From an uncultured Muribaculum sp. (lineage in GTDB: Bacteria; Bacteroidota; Bacteroidia; Bacteroidales; Muribaculaceae), in assembly GCA_910589555.1 (NCBI GenBank), contig CAJUTE010000011.1:1-64000 (forward strand): 64,000 bases of DNA. The letters run 5' to 3'. This document shows positions 1 to 7,059 of the stretch, in pieces. The position numbers were made by a program, and so were the translations under genes. The notes under the pieces were generated by a model. That model did no database searches. It saw only the letters and a program-made list of their open reading frames with translations, and was not told the DNA's origin. The stretch's first letter is position 1; each line of letters opens with the position of its first letter.

Positions 1-76
1 ATCGAATTCTTCAAACACTTTTCGTAATTTCGCACTTGCCTGTTTAATCTGCGGAGAGTTAAATTAATCGCAAATA

Positions 77-108
77 TTTCATAAATTTACATATTATATG
101 TATATTTG
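77..108 (+). promoter_or_regulatory. Promoter of the 6S-like RNA
   Basis: TATATTTG at 101-108 matches the Bacteroidetes -7 box TAnnTTTG exactly. Twenty bases upstream lies TTTC (77-80), one base off the -33 motif TTTG. Transcription would start near 115. No reading frame follows before the terminator at 243-285. Confidence 0.6.
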
Positions 109-114
109 CACTAC

Positions 115-285
115 CAAATTTAACATTATTTCATTTTTGATTGAGTCTATCTACTACATAATTTAATGATGGAGCATCTATAACTATTTGCTCCCATGTG
201 ATCAAAGTTCAAGTATATATTTTTCACATACCGAGACTCAATGCACCGGTTTGCAGCGATAACGCTCAAGCCGGTGCTCTTTTTT
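115..285 (+). ncRNA. Candidate 6S-like structured RNA
   Basis: A promoter is followed about 170 nt later by an intrinsic terminator, with no credible ORF between. The transcript can fold into a closing helix of nine perfect pairs (140-148 with 234-242), a large unpaired region on both sides (149-167 and 198-233), and an apical hairpin (168-176 with 189-197, one bulge). A long rod with a central bubble is the shape of 6S RNA, which binds RNA polymerase. A 6S-like Bacteroidales RNA motif of about this size has been described, but I cannot confirm a family match by eye. The start is inferred from the promoter and the end from the T-run. Confidence 0.5.
243..285 (+). terminator. Intrinsic terminator of the 6S-like RNA
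   Basis: GCACCGG (243-249) pairs with CCGGTGC (271-277). A smaller AGCG/CGCT helix lies inside, and TCTTTTTT follows (278-285). This is a classic rho-independent terminator on the plus strand. Confidence 0.85.
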
Positions 286-300
286 ATAAATCTCGCAGGG

Positions 301-336
301 AATAAAAAAGCAGAGACTCTTAACAGAGTCTCTGCT
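301..336 (-). terminator. Terminator of tRNA-Glu
   Basis: A near-perfect hairpin (309-320 with 325-336, loop TAAC) is followed on the minus strand by TTTTTATT. It lies five bases beyond the tRNA-Glu 3' end and would terminate that transcript. Confidence 0.8.
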
Positions 337-340
337 TGTG

Positions 341-413
341 TAGCGAATCCGGGAATCGAACCCGGGTCTCCACCGTGAGAGGGTGGCGTGCTAGGCCACT
401 ACACTAAATCGCC
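341..413 (-). tRNA. tRNA-Glu (anticodon CTC)
   Basis: The minus strand folds as a 73-nt cloverleaf. The acceptor is GGCGATT with ATTCGCT, the D stem GTGT/GCAC, the anticodon stem CCACC/GGTGG with loop CTCTCAC, and the T stem CCGGG/CCCGG around TTCGATT. The anticodon CTC reads GAG, so the amino acid is glutamate. CCA is not encoded. The acceptor has a G-U pair at 1-72 and a U-U mismatch at 6-67. A well-matched promoter lies just upstream and a terminator just downstream, so the gene is a single transcription unit. Confidence 0.92.
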
Positions 414-428
414 ATCATTTTGACACTG

Positions 429-459
429 CAAAGGTAGATATAATTTTTAAATCTGCAAA
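429..459 (-). promoter_or_regulatory. Promoter of tRNA-Glu
   Basis: On the minus strand TTTG (456-459), a 19-bp spacer and TACCTTTG (429-436) match the -33/-7 consensus exactly. The predicted start falls a few bases before the tRNA. Confidence 0.8.
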
Positions 460-631
460 ATATTTTTGAAGATTTTTCTCCTCTTCGTGCATTTTTCCGT
501 TTTTAATTGAGTTTTTAATTGATGCCGACCCCTCATTAAAGACACAAAAGCGAAACATCAGCCTCAACCACTATATGCTAATCGGTCACGGCTTTGCCAA
601 AATGAACCGCATCACACCCAGGACTGAAATT

Positions 632-823
632 TTAATTTCTGCGGCTGACGATGACGTTTAGCAGTCCAACTATTTCATTCACGGTTTTGCCATCTTCTCC
701 CAACGGGATTCTCACTATCGGGTTAGATAGACTATTGACATTAACTATCACGGTATAATTGTGGATTATCCTATCATTGCCTTGCTTGACTATGGTCTCC
801 TTCTTAGCCGTGGCACCACCTAC
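632..823 (-). pseudogene. C-terminal fragment, probably of a phage protein
   Basis: This open minus-strand frame ends at TAA 632-634 and encodes about 63 residues of ordinary protein-like composition (contains IIHNYTVIVNVNSLSNP and ends NVIVSRRN). It has no start codon of its own. It runs straight out of the truncated tape-measure fragment at 820-930 but in a different frame, as if a deletion joined the 5' end of one phage gene to the 3' end of another. I do not recognise the family. The phage origin is inferred from position. 420-631 holds only the tRNA promoter and AT-rich sequence. Confidence 0.4.
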
Positions 824-930
824 CCCGACAGCGAAGTCTGCACAATCTCCTGCTTCAACTTATTTATCTCCTCTCGAAGACGGATAACTTTATCATAATC
901 AGCTTTCACTTCAAATTTCAACAACGCCAT
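820..930 (-). pseudogene. Phage tape-measure protein, N-terminal remnant
   Basis: Thirty-six residues starting MALLKFEVKADYDKVIRLRE, followed by EINKLKQEI and a stop. This opening resembles the start of tape-measure proteins in Bacteroides siphophages (my recognition, not a search). Intact tape-measure proteins are many hundreds of residues and set tail length, so nearly all of the gene is gone. Beyond KLKQEI the sequence no longer looks like the family, and an unrelated C-terminal fragment takes over in another frame, which marks a deletion junction. Upstream on the same strand is the tail chaperone relic, the order expected in a tail module. Confidence 0.5.
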
Positions 931-1085
931 TATTCTTCTTTTTTTTCACAAAGAAATAGGACATCAATTGAATAAAGGCATGATACAAAGACAAATCCGT
1001 TACCTTTGTTTTATGGTCACAGATTTGCTAAAATAGACGGCTAATATGTAACGCGGCTAATAAGAATTTGATATTAAATTCTTAA

Positions 1086-1370
1086 TTAAAATTCCACATT
1101 CTTATCCCTTTCATTTATCTGTTTCTTAATTATTTCCTTGATAGCCATAAACTCATCTTTTTTATTCGGATACTCTTTAATCAGCAAATCACAGGCTTCT
1201 AATTGATCCTCCAATGTATAACGTCCAGCAACTATGGTAGGACTACTGCTTACAACATTAAAGAGGCTGTCGGTATAAGCCTTGTTTTCGGCTTCAGCGC
1301 GTCCATTACCACATGAACACAATAACAAAGGGCATATTATACCAATAAGGGTTTGCAACATTTTTTTCAT
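1086..1370 (-). CDS. Small hypothetical lipoprotein
   Basis: A 94-residue protein with a lipoprotein signal: basic start MKKML, hydrophobic core, and lipobox LLCSC with the lipidated cysteine near residue 20. The mature part is short, polar and mostly helical by composition, with an acidic and lysine-rich C-terminus. No catalytic motif is visible and I do not recognise the family. It lies between the tail chaperone and tape-measure relics on the same strand, so it may be a cargo gene of the vanished prophage. The flanking 931-1085 and 1371-1495 are AT-rich and hold nothing I can name. Confidence 0.55.
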   Translation of the reverse strand: MKKMLQTLIGIICPLLLCSCGNGRAEAENKAYTDSLFNVVSSSPTIVAGRYTLEDQLEACDLLIKEYPNKKDEFMAIKEIIKKQINERDKNVEF

Positions 1371-1495
1371 AATTTCAGACTTAAAAAAGCATAAACATAT
1401 TAAACGGATTAGTAATTTCGCAAATGTAGCAACAAATTTTAACTAATCAACTATTCTAAACCAATTTTCGATTCAGACAACACGACATCACAGCA

Positions 1496-1896
1496 TCATC
1501 TTCGTTTTCTACGGCTTGCAAGTTCTTTTCCCGTGGTTTTCCGGACAATTTCGCCTGAGGCGACATGAAGCTTGTCCTTCTGCATAATGAGCAGATTCCG
1601 ATATGGAATCACATTCACGACCTCATCATAGGACAGATGCAGATTTTCCATGAACGTGGCAATCTGTCCCAGCATACATTCATTTCCTATTGTTTTGGAT
1701 TTGCTATCAGCTTTTGCACGTTCCTCACTAAAACTGATAGCTTTGTAAAATTTTCGGTTGACAATAATGAGTATGCCGCTAAAACGCCGTTCAACACCTC
1801 ACCAAAAGAGGCTTCGGATAATTCATCCGCCAAAGACTCGTCCCCGGCAATAAACCACGACAACGCGTGTGCGAGATTGCCTATTTCCGTCATCAT
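1496..1896 (-). pseudogene. Frameshifted phage tail-assembly-chaperone-like gene
   Basis: Two minus-strand frames read as one protein. Frame A starts at ATG 1894-1896 (MMTEIGNLAHALSWF) and reads sensibly to about SFGEVL near 1810, then continues open to a stop at 1687. Frame B, shifted by -1, is open from about 1810 to TGA 1496-1498 and carries GILIIVNRKFYKAISFSEER, then NECMLGQIATFMENLHLSYDEVV and VIPYRNLLIMQKDKL. Joining A to B by a -1 step near 1800 gives a continuous protein of about 130 residues that resembles small proteins before the tape measure in Bacteroidales phages. Such genes can use programmed -1 frameshifting, but no canonical slippery heptamer is visible, so a one-base deletion is more likely. 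Confidence 0.5.
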
Positions 1897-2058
1897 GCAT
1901 AAGGTGTCTTCTTAAGACTGATTTTCTGAGATAGTCTAGCAATAGAAACTACCAATTTGATTATGATTATGGTTCTGCAACACCCTCCGTTCTGAGCGCA
2001 GGCATGAGTCGCTTTTTGTTTTTTAAGTCGCGGAGTACCATATTATTCAATTATTTTC

Positions 2059-2066
2059 TTATCTTT
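2059..2066 (+). promoter_or_regulatory. Possible -7 box before the S24 remnant
   Basis: TATCTTTG matches TAnnTTTG. It ends only five bases before the ATG at 2072, so any transcript would be nearly leaderless. The site may be coincidental, since the gene is a remnant. 1916-2058 otherwise shows nothing recognisable. Confidence 0.3.
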
Positions 2067-2071
2067 GCGAT

Positions 2072-2350
2072 ATGACTCCAACCATACCGCCAGGATCAAT
2101 ACTGCTGCTGAGAGAAGTTCAGGACTGGAAGGAATACTTCGGATATGGCAATATATCCGTCCTTTGGCTCAAAGACGACCGCCGAATCACAAAAGAGGCA
2201 CGCCGCTACGATGACGATGCGAAAAATTACATCTGGAGTGTATCACACAATCTCGATGTAGCCGACAAAGAGTTGCCAAAATCATTCATTCATACGTGGA
2301 GTATGGAAAGTCATAAAATACCAAGCCGATTTCGGTTGGTAAAGCGATAA
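2072..2350 (+). pseudogene. Phage S24-type repressor, truncated C-terminal domain
   Basis: The reading frame begins TPTIPPGSILLLREV and continues with DWKEYFGYGNISVLWL and RRITKEARR, the pattern of the S24 peptidase-like domain of phage repressors. The DNA-binding half is missing. The codon before the first Met is GAT, so the Ser of the usual GDSM motif is absent, while the Lys (ITKE) is kept. The 3' end is also damaged. TCAT occurs three times in tandem at 2280-2292; removing one four-base unit restores FIRGVWKVIKYQADFGW and a stop at 2340-2342, the ending expected for the family. As it stands the frame runs to 2350 with an unrelated tail. The protein is presumably non-functional. Confidence 0.6.
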
Positions 2351-2435
2351 GATAAACAACAAATTAAATAATCACCTTTGTCTACCGAGTCATGGGCACA
2401 ATGAAAATCTTTTAAATATTAAATATCAATAAAAT

Positions 2436-3026
2436 ATGGTTACACAAGATTTCAGAAAAGTGCTGACAATCCCGCTTTTCTATTTATGCATGCTGTTTTT
2501 TATGTCTTGCAGCTCAAAGACATCAGAATCCGACGCAACCAAGTTAGAAGACCACTGTGAAGAATACCCGTACGACGATATCGAGCCCTTGATAAACGGA
2601 GATTCACTTTTTTCGTGCTACCCAGGAGCACGCGATGATCGTGCACAACGAATCAGAATGGAAAAAGTCATGTATGATCAAATAACCAAGAAAAAAGGCA
2701 ACCGCCTCCCGTGTATAGAGCTAATACCATTTATGTACGAAGAAGGACATTCCAGAATTGAAGATTCTGTCTTTGTGCAATTCGTCAGCTATAATTACTC
2801 CGTAAGAGTCTCGGCTGTTATACCCAAAGAAGAGGCTCAAAAACTGTCATTGGATTCGTTTTACAGAATTAGAGGAACATTCATCGGATTTCCCGCCTCA
2901 AAAGCCCAGTGGCCAAAAGTGACGACAGACACAAGAAAGATCGATATCGGCGTGCTTGAATACGAAAATTTGACATTTACAGATTTCCCAGAATCCGAAT
3001 TAGATTATTTCTTGTCGAGCTATTAA
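2436..3026 (+). CDS. Hypothetical lipoprotein
   Basis: A 196-residue protein. Its N-terminus has a hydrophobic stretch ending in FMSCSS, a lipobox with lipidated Cys near residue 25, so it is probably anchored in an envelope membrane. The mature region has no motif I recognise. A stretch around EDSVFVQFVSYNYSVRVSAV suggests beta strands. It is complete, with its start in good context after an AT-rich leader, and there is no sign of decay, unlike the phage relics beside it. The next gene (3158) is on the same strand 130 bp away and may be cotranscribed. Confidence 0.6.
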   Translation: MVTQDFRKVLTIPLFYLCMLFFMSCSSKTSESDATKLEDHCEEYPYDDIEPLINGDSLFSCYPGARDDRAQRIRMEKVMYDQITKKKGNRLPCIELIPFMYEEGHSRIEDSVFVQFVSYNYSVRVSAVIPKEEAQKLSLDSFYRIRGTFIGFPASKAQWPKVTTDTRKIDIGVLEYENLTFTDFPESELDYFLSSY

Positions 3027-3157
3027 TCTTACAGATTCAATTCAGGCAAGCTGTTTATTGCTGTTTCTTTGAGGCTATCAACCGTTCTTATGATGAATGC
3101 ACTTTCTGCGCTAAAAACGCGAAACAAACATAATCAAACCAATCAAAATAATTAATT

Positions 3158-3547
3158 ATGGAAATTTTATTCGCAGTAATCTCGCTCGCAAGTAGCGTTT
3201 TAGCAATCATCCTGTTTTTCAAAGTCTGGGCTATGTGCAACCATGTGCAACAGATAAACGAGAAAATATCGCCGGCAGTGTCAAACGCCGCCCTGCTCAT
3301 GCTCGCAGGGGATAAGGAAAAAGCCGGAGATGCCGTCAAAATCGAATATGTGAAGAAGCTCAGAATGGCATACCTGACTGATTCAAGCATTCAGGCAGTA
3401 ATCGACAAATATTCCCCCATATTGGCGGAATTGGAAGTGGAGCTGCCTGAACACTTGAAATCAGAAAGCGCCTTCAACAAATACTACGGCAAATGCAGGT
3501 CGTTAGGCATCGAATCAATGCACATCTCTCGGATTTGGAAGAATTAG
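3158..3547 (+). CDS. Small single-pass membrane protein
   Basis: A 129-residue protein with one N-terminal transmembrane helix (about residues 3-25, LFAVISLASSVLAIILFF), then a short basic stretch and a soluble helical domain. The part after the membrane segment (INEKISPAVSNAALLMLAG) could form a coiled coil. The topology is probably C-terminus in. No enzymatic motif is visible. The frame is intact and stops just before the integrase remnant that lies convergently at 3558. Function unknown. Confidence 0.6.
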   Translation: MEILFAVISLASSVLAIILFFKVWAMCNHVQQINEKISPAVSNAALLMLAGDKEKAGDAVKIEYVKKLRMAYLTDSSIQAVIDKYSPILAELEVELPEHLKSESAFNKYYGKCRSLGIESMHISRIWKN

Positions 3548-3557
3548 CTTGCATACA

Positions 3558-3773
3558 TCAAACAAGAGTAGCAGAGTTTTTAAGCAGCTCGAAGCCCTTG
3601 TCCACCTCCTGCTGAAGCACCTTTGCGTAGATTTGCGTTGTGGTTATATCGGAGTGGGCGAGCATCTTGCTCACCACTTCGATTGGCACCCCTTTCGACA
3701 AAGCCCATGTGGCGAACATAAAGTCCGGTACAATTTTGGTACACAAAAAAACTGTACCAAAAGCTGTACACAA
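3558..3773 (-). pseudogene. Tyrosine recombinase (integrase), C-terminal remnant
   Basis: Residues 20-71 of this frame (3716 to 3558) match the end of Bacteroidales tyrosine integrases: FATWALSKGVPIEVVSKMLA, then HSDITTTQIYAKVLQQEV. This keeps the last active-site His (AHS) and the nucleophile Tyr (IYAKV). The N-terminal and core domains, including both catalytic Arg residues, are missing. Where HTFAT should be preceded by an ARH motif the sequence reads VPDFM, which marks a deletion junction near 3716. Upstream are several TGTACA/GGTACA-like words (3725-3775) that may be the old promoter or arm-binding region. The tRNA-Arg 3' end is 160 bp away, a typical integration neighbourhood. Confidence 0.75.
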
Positions 3774-3904
3774 ATTTACGGAATTATGTGGAATTTTGCG
3801 AAACTCGCCGGAAATTCAAGCCGTTTTGATTCCGCGTTTCGACTCCCACGATGTCACTCACTGACAGCTATTTACATCGCAACCATCTAACAGCCAAGGG
3901 GATA

Positions 3905-3928
3905 AAACAAAGGCGGCTCGCAGCCGCC
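3905..3928 (-). terminator. Terminator of tRNA-Arg
   Basis: GGCGGCT (3912-3918) and AGCCGCC (3922-3928) form a seven-pair GC-rich hairpin with loop CGC. On the minus strand it is followed by TTTGTTTTATC. It lies four bases past the tRNA-Arg. Confidence 0.8.
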
Positions 3929-3931
3929 AAG

Positions 3932-4003
3932 TATGCCCGTAGGGAGTCGAACCCTAATCGTCGGAACCGGAATCCGATATTCTATCCATTGAACTACGGG
4001 CAC
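3932..4003 (-). tRNA. tRNA-Arg (anticodon CCG)
   Basis: The minus strand folds as a 72-nt tRNA. The acceptor is GTGCCCG with CGGGCAT (G-U at the first pair), then TA, D arm GTTC/GAAT, anticodon stem TCGGA/TCCGA with loop TTCCGGT, and T stem TAGGG/CCCTA around TTCGACT. The anticodon CCG reads CGG, hence arginine. CCA is not encoded. It has its own promoter and terminator, and an integrase remnant lies just beyond, so it is a plausible former phage attachment site. Confidence 0.92.
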
Positions 4004-4023
4004 ATTTTCCTATTATGGTGCTG

Positions 4024-4055
4024 CAAAAGTACAAAAGTTTTTGTAGTTTTGCAAA
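4024..4055 (-). promoter_or_regulatory. Promoter of tRNA-Arg
   Basis: On the minus strand TTTG (4052-4055), 20 bp, then TACTTTTG (4024-4031) is a full -33/-7 match. The predicted start falls about 14 bases before the tRNA. Confidence 0.8.
4044..4051 (+). promoter_or_regulatory. Possible promoter of the ung operon
   Basis: TAGTTTTG matches the -7 box. The position 20 bp upstream reads CTG rather than TTG. It overlaps the divergent tRNA-Arg promoter and would start transcription about 35 nt before ung. Confidence 0.45.
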
Positions 4056-4091
4056 TCAAACATTGGAGACCACTGATTTATTTTTCTGCAA

Positions 4092-4766
4092 ATGGAAGTT
4101 AGAATAGAACCGTCTTGGAAAAAAGCATTACATGAAGAATGGGATAAGCCATACTTTATAGAGTTGACTGATTTTGTACGCTCTGAGTATGCGTCACCCC
4201 GCTATGCAGTCTATCCACCTGCCGCTAAAATATTCGCAGCTTTTGATGCCTGCCCATTCGATGATGTAAAAGTCGTGATCCTTGGACAAGATCCATATCA
4301 TGGTCCCGGACAAGCCAACGGACTCTGCTTCTCAGTGGGAGAAGGCATTCCTAATCCCCCCTCCTTGATAAATATTTTCAAGGAAATCCAAGACGATCTG
4401 CAACTTCCCGAAGCTCCGACCGACGGCGACTTGACAAGATGGGCACGCCAAGGCGTCCTTTTACTGAATTCCACACTCACTGTCGAAGCTCACCGTGCCG
4501 CATCCCACCAAGGTCGAGGCTGGGAACGATTCACTGATGAAGCAATCATGAGATTAAACCGTGACCGTGAGAACATAGTGTTCATCCTTTGGGGATCATA
4601 CGCTATAAAGAAGGGAGCGTTCATCGACAGAAACAAGCATCTGGTCATCACATCGCCCCATCCTTCTCCCCTGTCGGCATATCGTGGCTTTTTCGGATCA
4701 AAACCATTCAGCAAGACAAATGAATATCTTGTGAATCATGGGAAATCACCTATAGATTGGAAATAA
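4092..4766 (+). CDS. ung: Uracil-DNA glycosylase
   Basis: A 224-residue family 1 uracil-DNA glycosylase, which cuts uracil from DNA at the start of base-excision repair in the cytoplasm. The water-activating loop GQDPYHGPGQANGL is at residues 65-78, with catalytic Asp67. The minor-groove and His loop HPSPLSAYRGFFG lies near residue 190 and holds the second catalytic residue. The uracil-binding stretch LLLNSTLTVE is also present. Length is normal for the family. It is the first gene of a five-gene, same-strand run to 7914, and its stop codon overlaps the next start by one base. Repair is unrelated to the downstream functions, so the operon may simply be a housekeeping unit. Confidence 0.97.
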   Translation: MEVRIEPSWKKALHEEWDKPYFIELTDFVRSEYASPRYAVYPPAAKIFAAFDACPFDDVKVVILGQDPYHGPGQANGLCFSVGEGIPNPPSLINIFKEIQDDLQLPEAPTDGDLTRWARQGVLLLNSTLTVEAHRAASHQGRGWERFTDEAIMRLNRDRENIVFILWGSYAIKKGAFIDRNKHLVITSPHPSPLSAYRGFFGSKPFSKTNEYLVNHGKSPIDWK

Positions 4767-5179
4767 TGAATAAAACTGACTTATCACTACAGCAGCGCTT
4801 ACTAAAAGCAAAAGAATATAAGGGCAACGGTTATAACTGCGCCCAATGTATGTTTATGGCATTCAGCGATATCCATAATCTCGACGACAACACCGCTCTG
4901 GCTCTTTCATGCGGTCTCGGCGGAGGTGTGGGAGGACAACGCCAAATATGTGGCGCCGTGTCGACAATGGCATCTATTCTTGGAATGACCACATTCAAGA
5001 CTCCTGCCGACAAGGCTCGATTGTATAAAGAAATACGCGAGTGCAGTCTGAAATTTGAAGAGAAGAACGGATCCACAATATGCGCGGAGTTAAAAGGCGG
5101 AGAGGCAAGAAAACCATGCATGTCTTATATCGAGGACGCGATTGAGATACTGCACAACAGGATAAACGAAGACCGGTGA
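4766..5179 (+). CDS. C_GCAxxG_C_C family redox protein
   Basis: A 137-residue small cysteine-rich protein. An upstream TTG at 4757 would give 140 residues, but the ATG at 4766 in the stop-start overlap TAATG is the better start. Spaced cysteines define the C_GCAxxG_C_C family: NGYNCAQCM near residue 25, SCGLGGGVGG, ICGAVSTMASILGM, then later Cys in RECSLKF, TICAEL and KPCMSYI. Members are thought to be redox-active or metal-binding; the substrate is unknown. The gene is coupled to ung upstream and overlaps the plug gene by four bases downstream, so it is translated within the same transcript. Confidence 0.8.
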   Translation: MNKTDLSLQQRLLKAKEYKGNGYNCAQCMFMAFSDIHNLDDNTALALSCGLGGGVGGQRQICGAVSTMASILGMTTFKTPADKARLYKEIRECSLKFEEKNGSTICAELKGGEARKPCMSYIEDAIEILHNRINEDR

Positions 5180-6411
5180 AACGCATCCTGACTGTCATAT
5201 TAGCCGGAATAGTACCGTTTGCAATGTTTGCCGCCGACACTCTCGACGGCATATTCAACTCTCGTTTCAAAAGCCTGACTACAACTGTAGCCGGAAATGA
5301 GATGTCACCACCGGTCATTACGCTCAATGGCAATGACCGCGTAATCATAAGCTTCGATGAACTGTCTGACGAACGTAGCTATCTAAGGTATTCACTCGTA
5401 CACTGCAACGCTCTGTGGCAACCTTCAGGGCTGGTAGAAAGCGAATTCCTTGACGGCTTCAATATAGGCGATGTAGAGGAATTCTCTTATTCCCAGGCAA
5501 CGACCGTTAATTACATCCACTATTCCCTATCACTTCCCAACGACCGGATGAGATTCACCATTTCCGGAAATTATCTTCTCAAAGTGTTTCCGGAGAATAA
5601 CCCCGAAGAAACCATTCTCCAAGCCCGATTTTCGGTAAGCGAGAACCTCGTGAGAATATCCGGGGAGGCAACTCCGAGAACCGACATCGACTATCTCGGT
5701 AAACACCAGCAACTGAATTTCTCCGTCGACACCAAGGATGCCGACATACACAATCTGTATACCGATTTAAAAGTCATTGTGTCGCAAAACAGCCGTAAAG
5801 ACAATATGCTCATCATTTCCACTCCTCAAAGAGTGTCAGGCGACATGGCATATTACGAACATTTGCGCCCTCTGATCTATCCGGCAGGTAACGAATACCG
5901 CCGCTTTGAGACAACCTCCACTACCTATCCCGGAATGAATGTGGAGGCAATCGCATACGAACACCCCTACTATCATCAAAAATTATATGACGATTACCCG
6001 CGAAAAAACATCCCCTATCTATACGACATGACACAGCGCGGACGCTTCAAATTGATGGACACTGACGACGGAGGGGATTACGTAGTGGTGCATTTCGCTC
6101 TTGAATCCGACCCGATAGACGGTTACGACATATTCATTGAGGGCGACCTCACCAATGGACGATTCAATCCGGAAAGCATGATGCATTACGACTTCTCCGA
6201 CGGAAAATACAAGGCATCCATGCTGTTAAAGCAGGGAAGCTACAACTATCAGTATCTTGCCGTGCCTGCCGGAAGCACCATGGGTGAAACATCTCCCGTG
6301 GAGGGCGATTTCCATAACACGGTCAATGAATATGGCATCGGCATATATTACCGGGCTCCGGGAAGCAGATATGACCGCCTCCTCGGATATACAATACTCA
6401 TGACCAATTAA
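5176..6411 (+). CDS. Type IX secretion system plug protein (DUF5103)
   Basis: A 411-residue secreted protein, probably starting at the GTG in the GTGA overlap with the previous gene. A signal peptide (about residues 1-20, ILAGIVPFAMFAADT) precedes an all-beta body typical of DUF5103. Family landmarks include SYLRYSLVHCNALWQPSGLVE, a DGFN loop and MRFTISGNYLLKV. The family includes the protein that plugs the giant SprA translocon of the type IX secretion system when no cargo engages. It acts in the periplasm at the outer membrane. Its presence suggests a T9SS elsewhere in the genome; no other core component lies in this window. Confidence 0.8.
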   Translation: MKRILTVILAGIVPFAMFAADTLDGIFNSRFKSLTTTVAGNEMSPPVITLNGNDRVIISFDELSDERSYLRYSLVHCNALWQPSGLVESEFLDGFNIGDVEEFSYSQATTVNYIHYSLSLPNDRMRFTISGNYLLKVFPENNPEETILQARFSVSENLVRISGEATPRTDIDYLGKHQQLNFSVDTKDADIHNLYTDLKVIVSQNSRKDNMLIISTPQRVSGDMAYYEHLRPLIYPAGNEYRRFETTSTTYPGMNVEAIAYEHPYYHQKLYDDYPRKNIPYLYDMTQRGRFKLMDTDDGGDYVVVHFALESDPIDGYDIFIEGDLTNGRFNPESMMHYDFSDGKYKASMLLKQGSYNYQYLAVPAGSTMGETSPVEGDFHNTVNEYGIGIYYRAPGSRYDRLLGYTILMTN

Positions 6412-6421
6412 ACACTGATTT

Positions 6422-7045
6422 ATGCCTGACAACCATATAACTACAGAAGAACTTATGTTACAGATCAAAGATACACTTGTCTCGCTCGATATTGTTGAGC
6501 AATTTTTTTGTTGCGACATCTCAAAATGTCTCGGAGAATGCTGCATTGAAGGTGATGCAGGAGCTCCTATCACCAAAGAAGAATATGAGAAGCTGAAAGA
6601 GATTCTCCCTGTCATATATGATGACTTATCCCCTGCAGCACAACGTGAGATCGATGAAAACGGCGTAGGCTACATCGACGAAGAGGGGGACCTTGTCACA
6701 TCGATAGTCGACGGACGCAATTGCGTGTTCACTTGCTATGCCCCGGGAGGCGTGTGCCAATGCGCCATCGAAAAAGCCTATAATGAGGGCAAAATAAAAG
6801 ATTTCCGCAAGCCCATATCATGTTATCTTTATCCTGCGCGCATCGCTGAATATCCATCGTTCACTGCTGTGAACTATCACCGATGGAAAATATGCCGCTG
6901 TGCCGAACTGCTCGGCAAAAAAGAGGGAATCAGACTGTATCAATTCCTGAAAGGACCCCTTACGCAGAGATTCGGTGAAGAATGGTATAAAGAACTTGCC
7001 GAGACATGCAAAATATATCTTGAATCAAAAGAATCAGACAACTAA
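6422..7045 (+). CDS. DUF3109 family Cys-rich protein
   Basis: A 207-residue cytoplasmic protein of the DUF3109 family, common in Bacteroidetes. Cysteines cluster as FFCCDISKCLGECC near residue 30, then CVFTCYAPGGVCQCA near 105, with further Cys in SCYLYP and CRCAEL. This resembles YkgJ-type zinc- or iron-binding proteins, so a metal-site or Fe-S role is likely, but no reaction is established. It starts 10 bases after the plug gene and ends 14 bases before the SGNH hydrolase, so it belongs to the same operon. Confidence 0.8.
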   Translation: MPDNHITTEELMLQIKDTLVSLDIVEQFFCCDISKCLGECCIEGDAGAPITKEEYEKLKEILPVIYDDLSPAAQREIDENGVGYIDEEGDLVTSIVDGRNCVFTCYAPGGVCQCAIEKAYNEGKIKDFRKPISCYLYPARIAEYPSFTAVNYHRWKICRCAELLGKKEGIRLYQFLKGPLTQRFGEEWYKELAETCKIYLESKESDN

Positions 7046-7059
7046 CTCTACTAAAACCA

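Noticed and set aside
1..60. Possible coding start on the minus strand at the left edge
   Set aside because: A GTG frame of a few residues runs off the window. There is too little to support a gene.
1565..1915. 116-codon plus-strand frame
   Set aside because: It is antisense to the tail-chaperone relic, whose two minus-strand frames read as a recognisable protein.
3830..3860. Second tRNA gene at the T-arm-like word
   Set aside because: Only a T-arm-like stretch is present. There is no acceptor, D arm or anticodon arm.
3851..4102. 83-codon plus-strand frame
   Set aside because: It covers the tRNA-Arg gene and both of its control signals.
4757..4765. TTG start for the C_GCAxxG_C_C protein
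   Set aside because: It overlaps ung by ten bases, and an ATG in a TAATG stop-start overlap is available.
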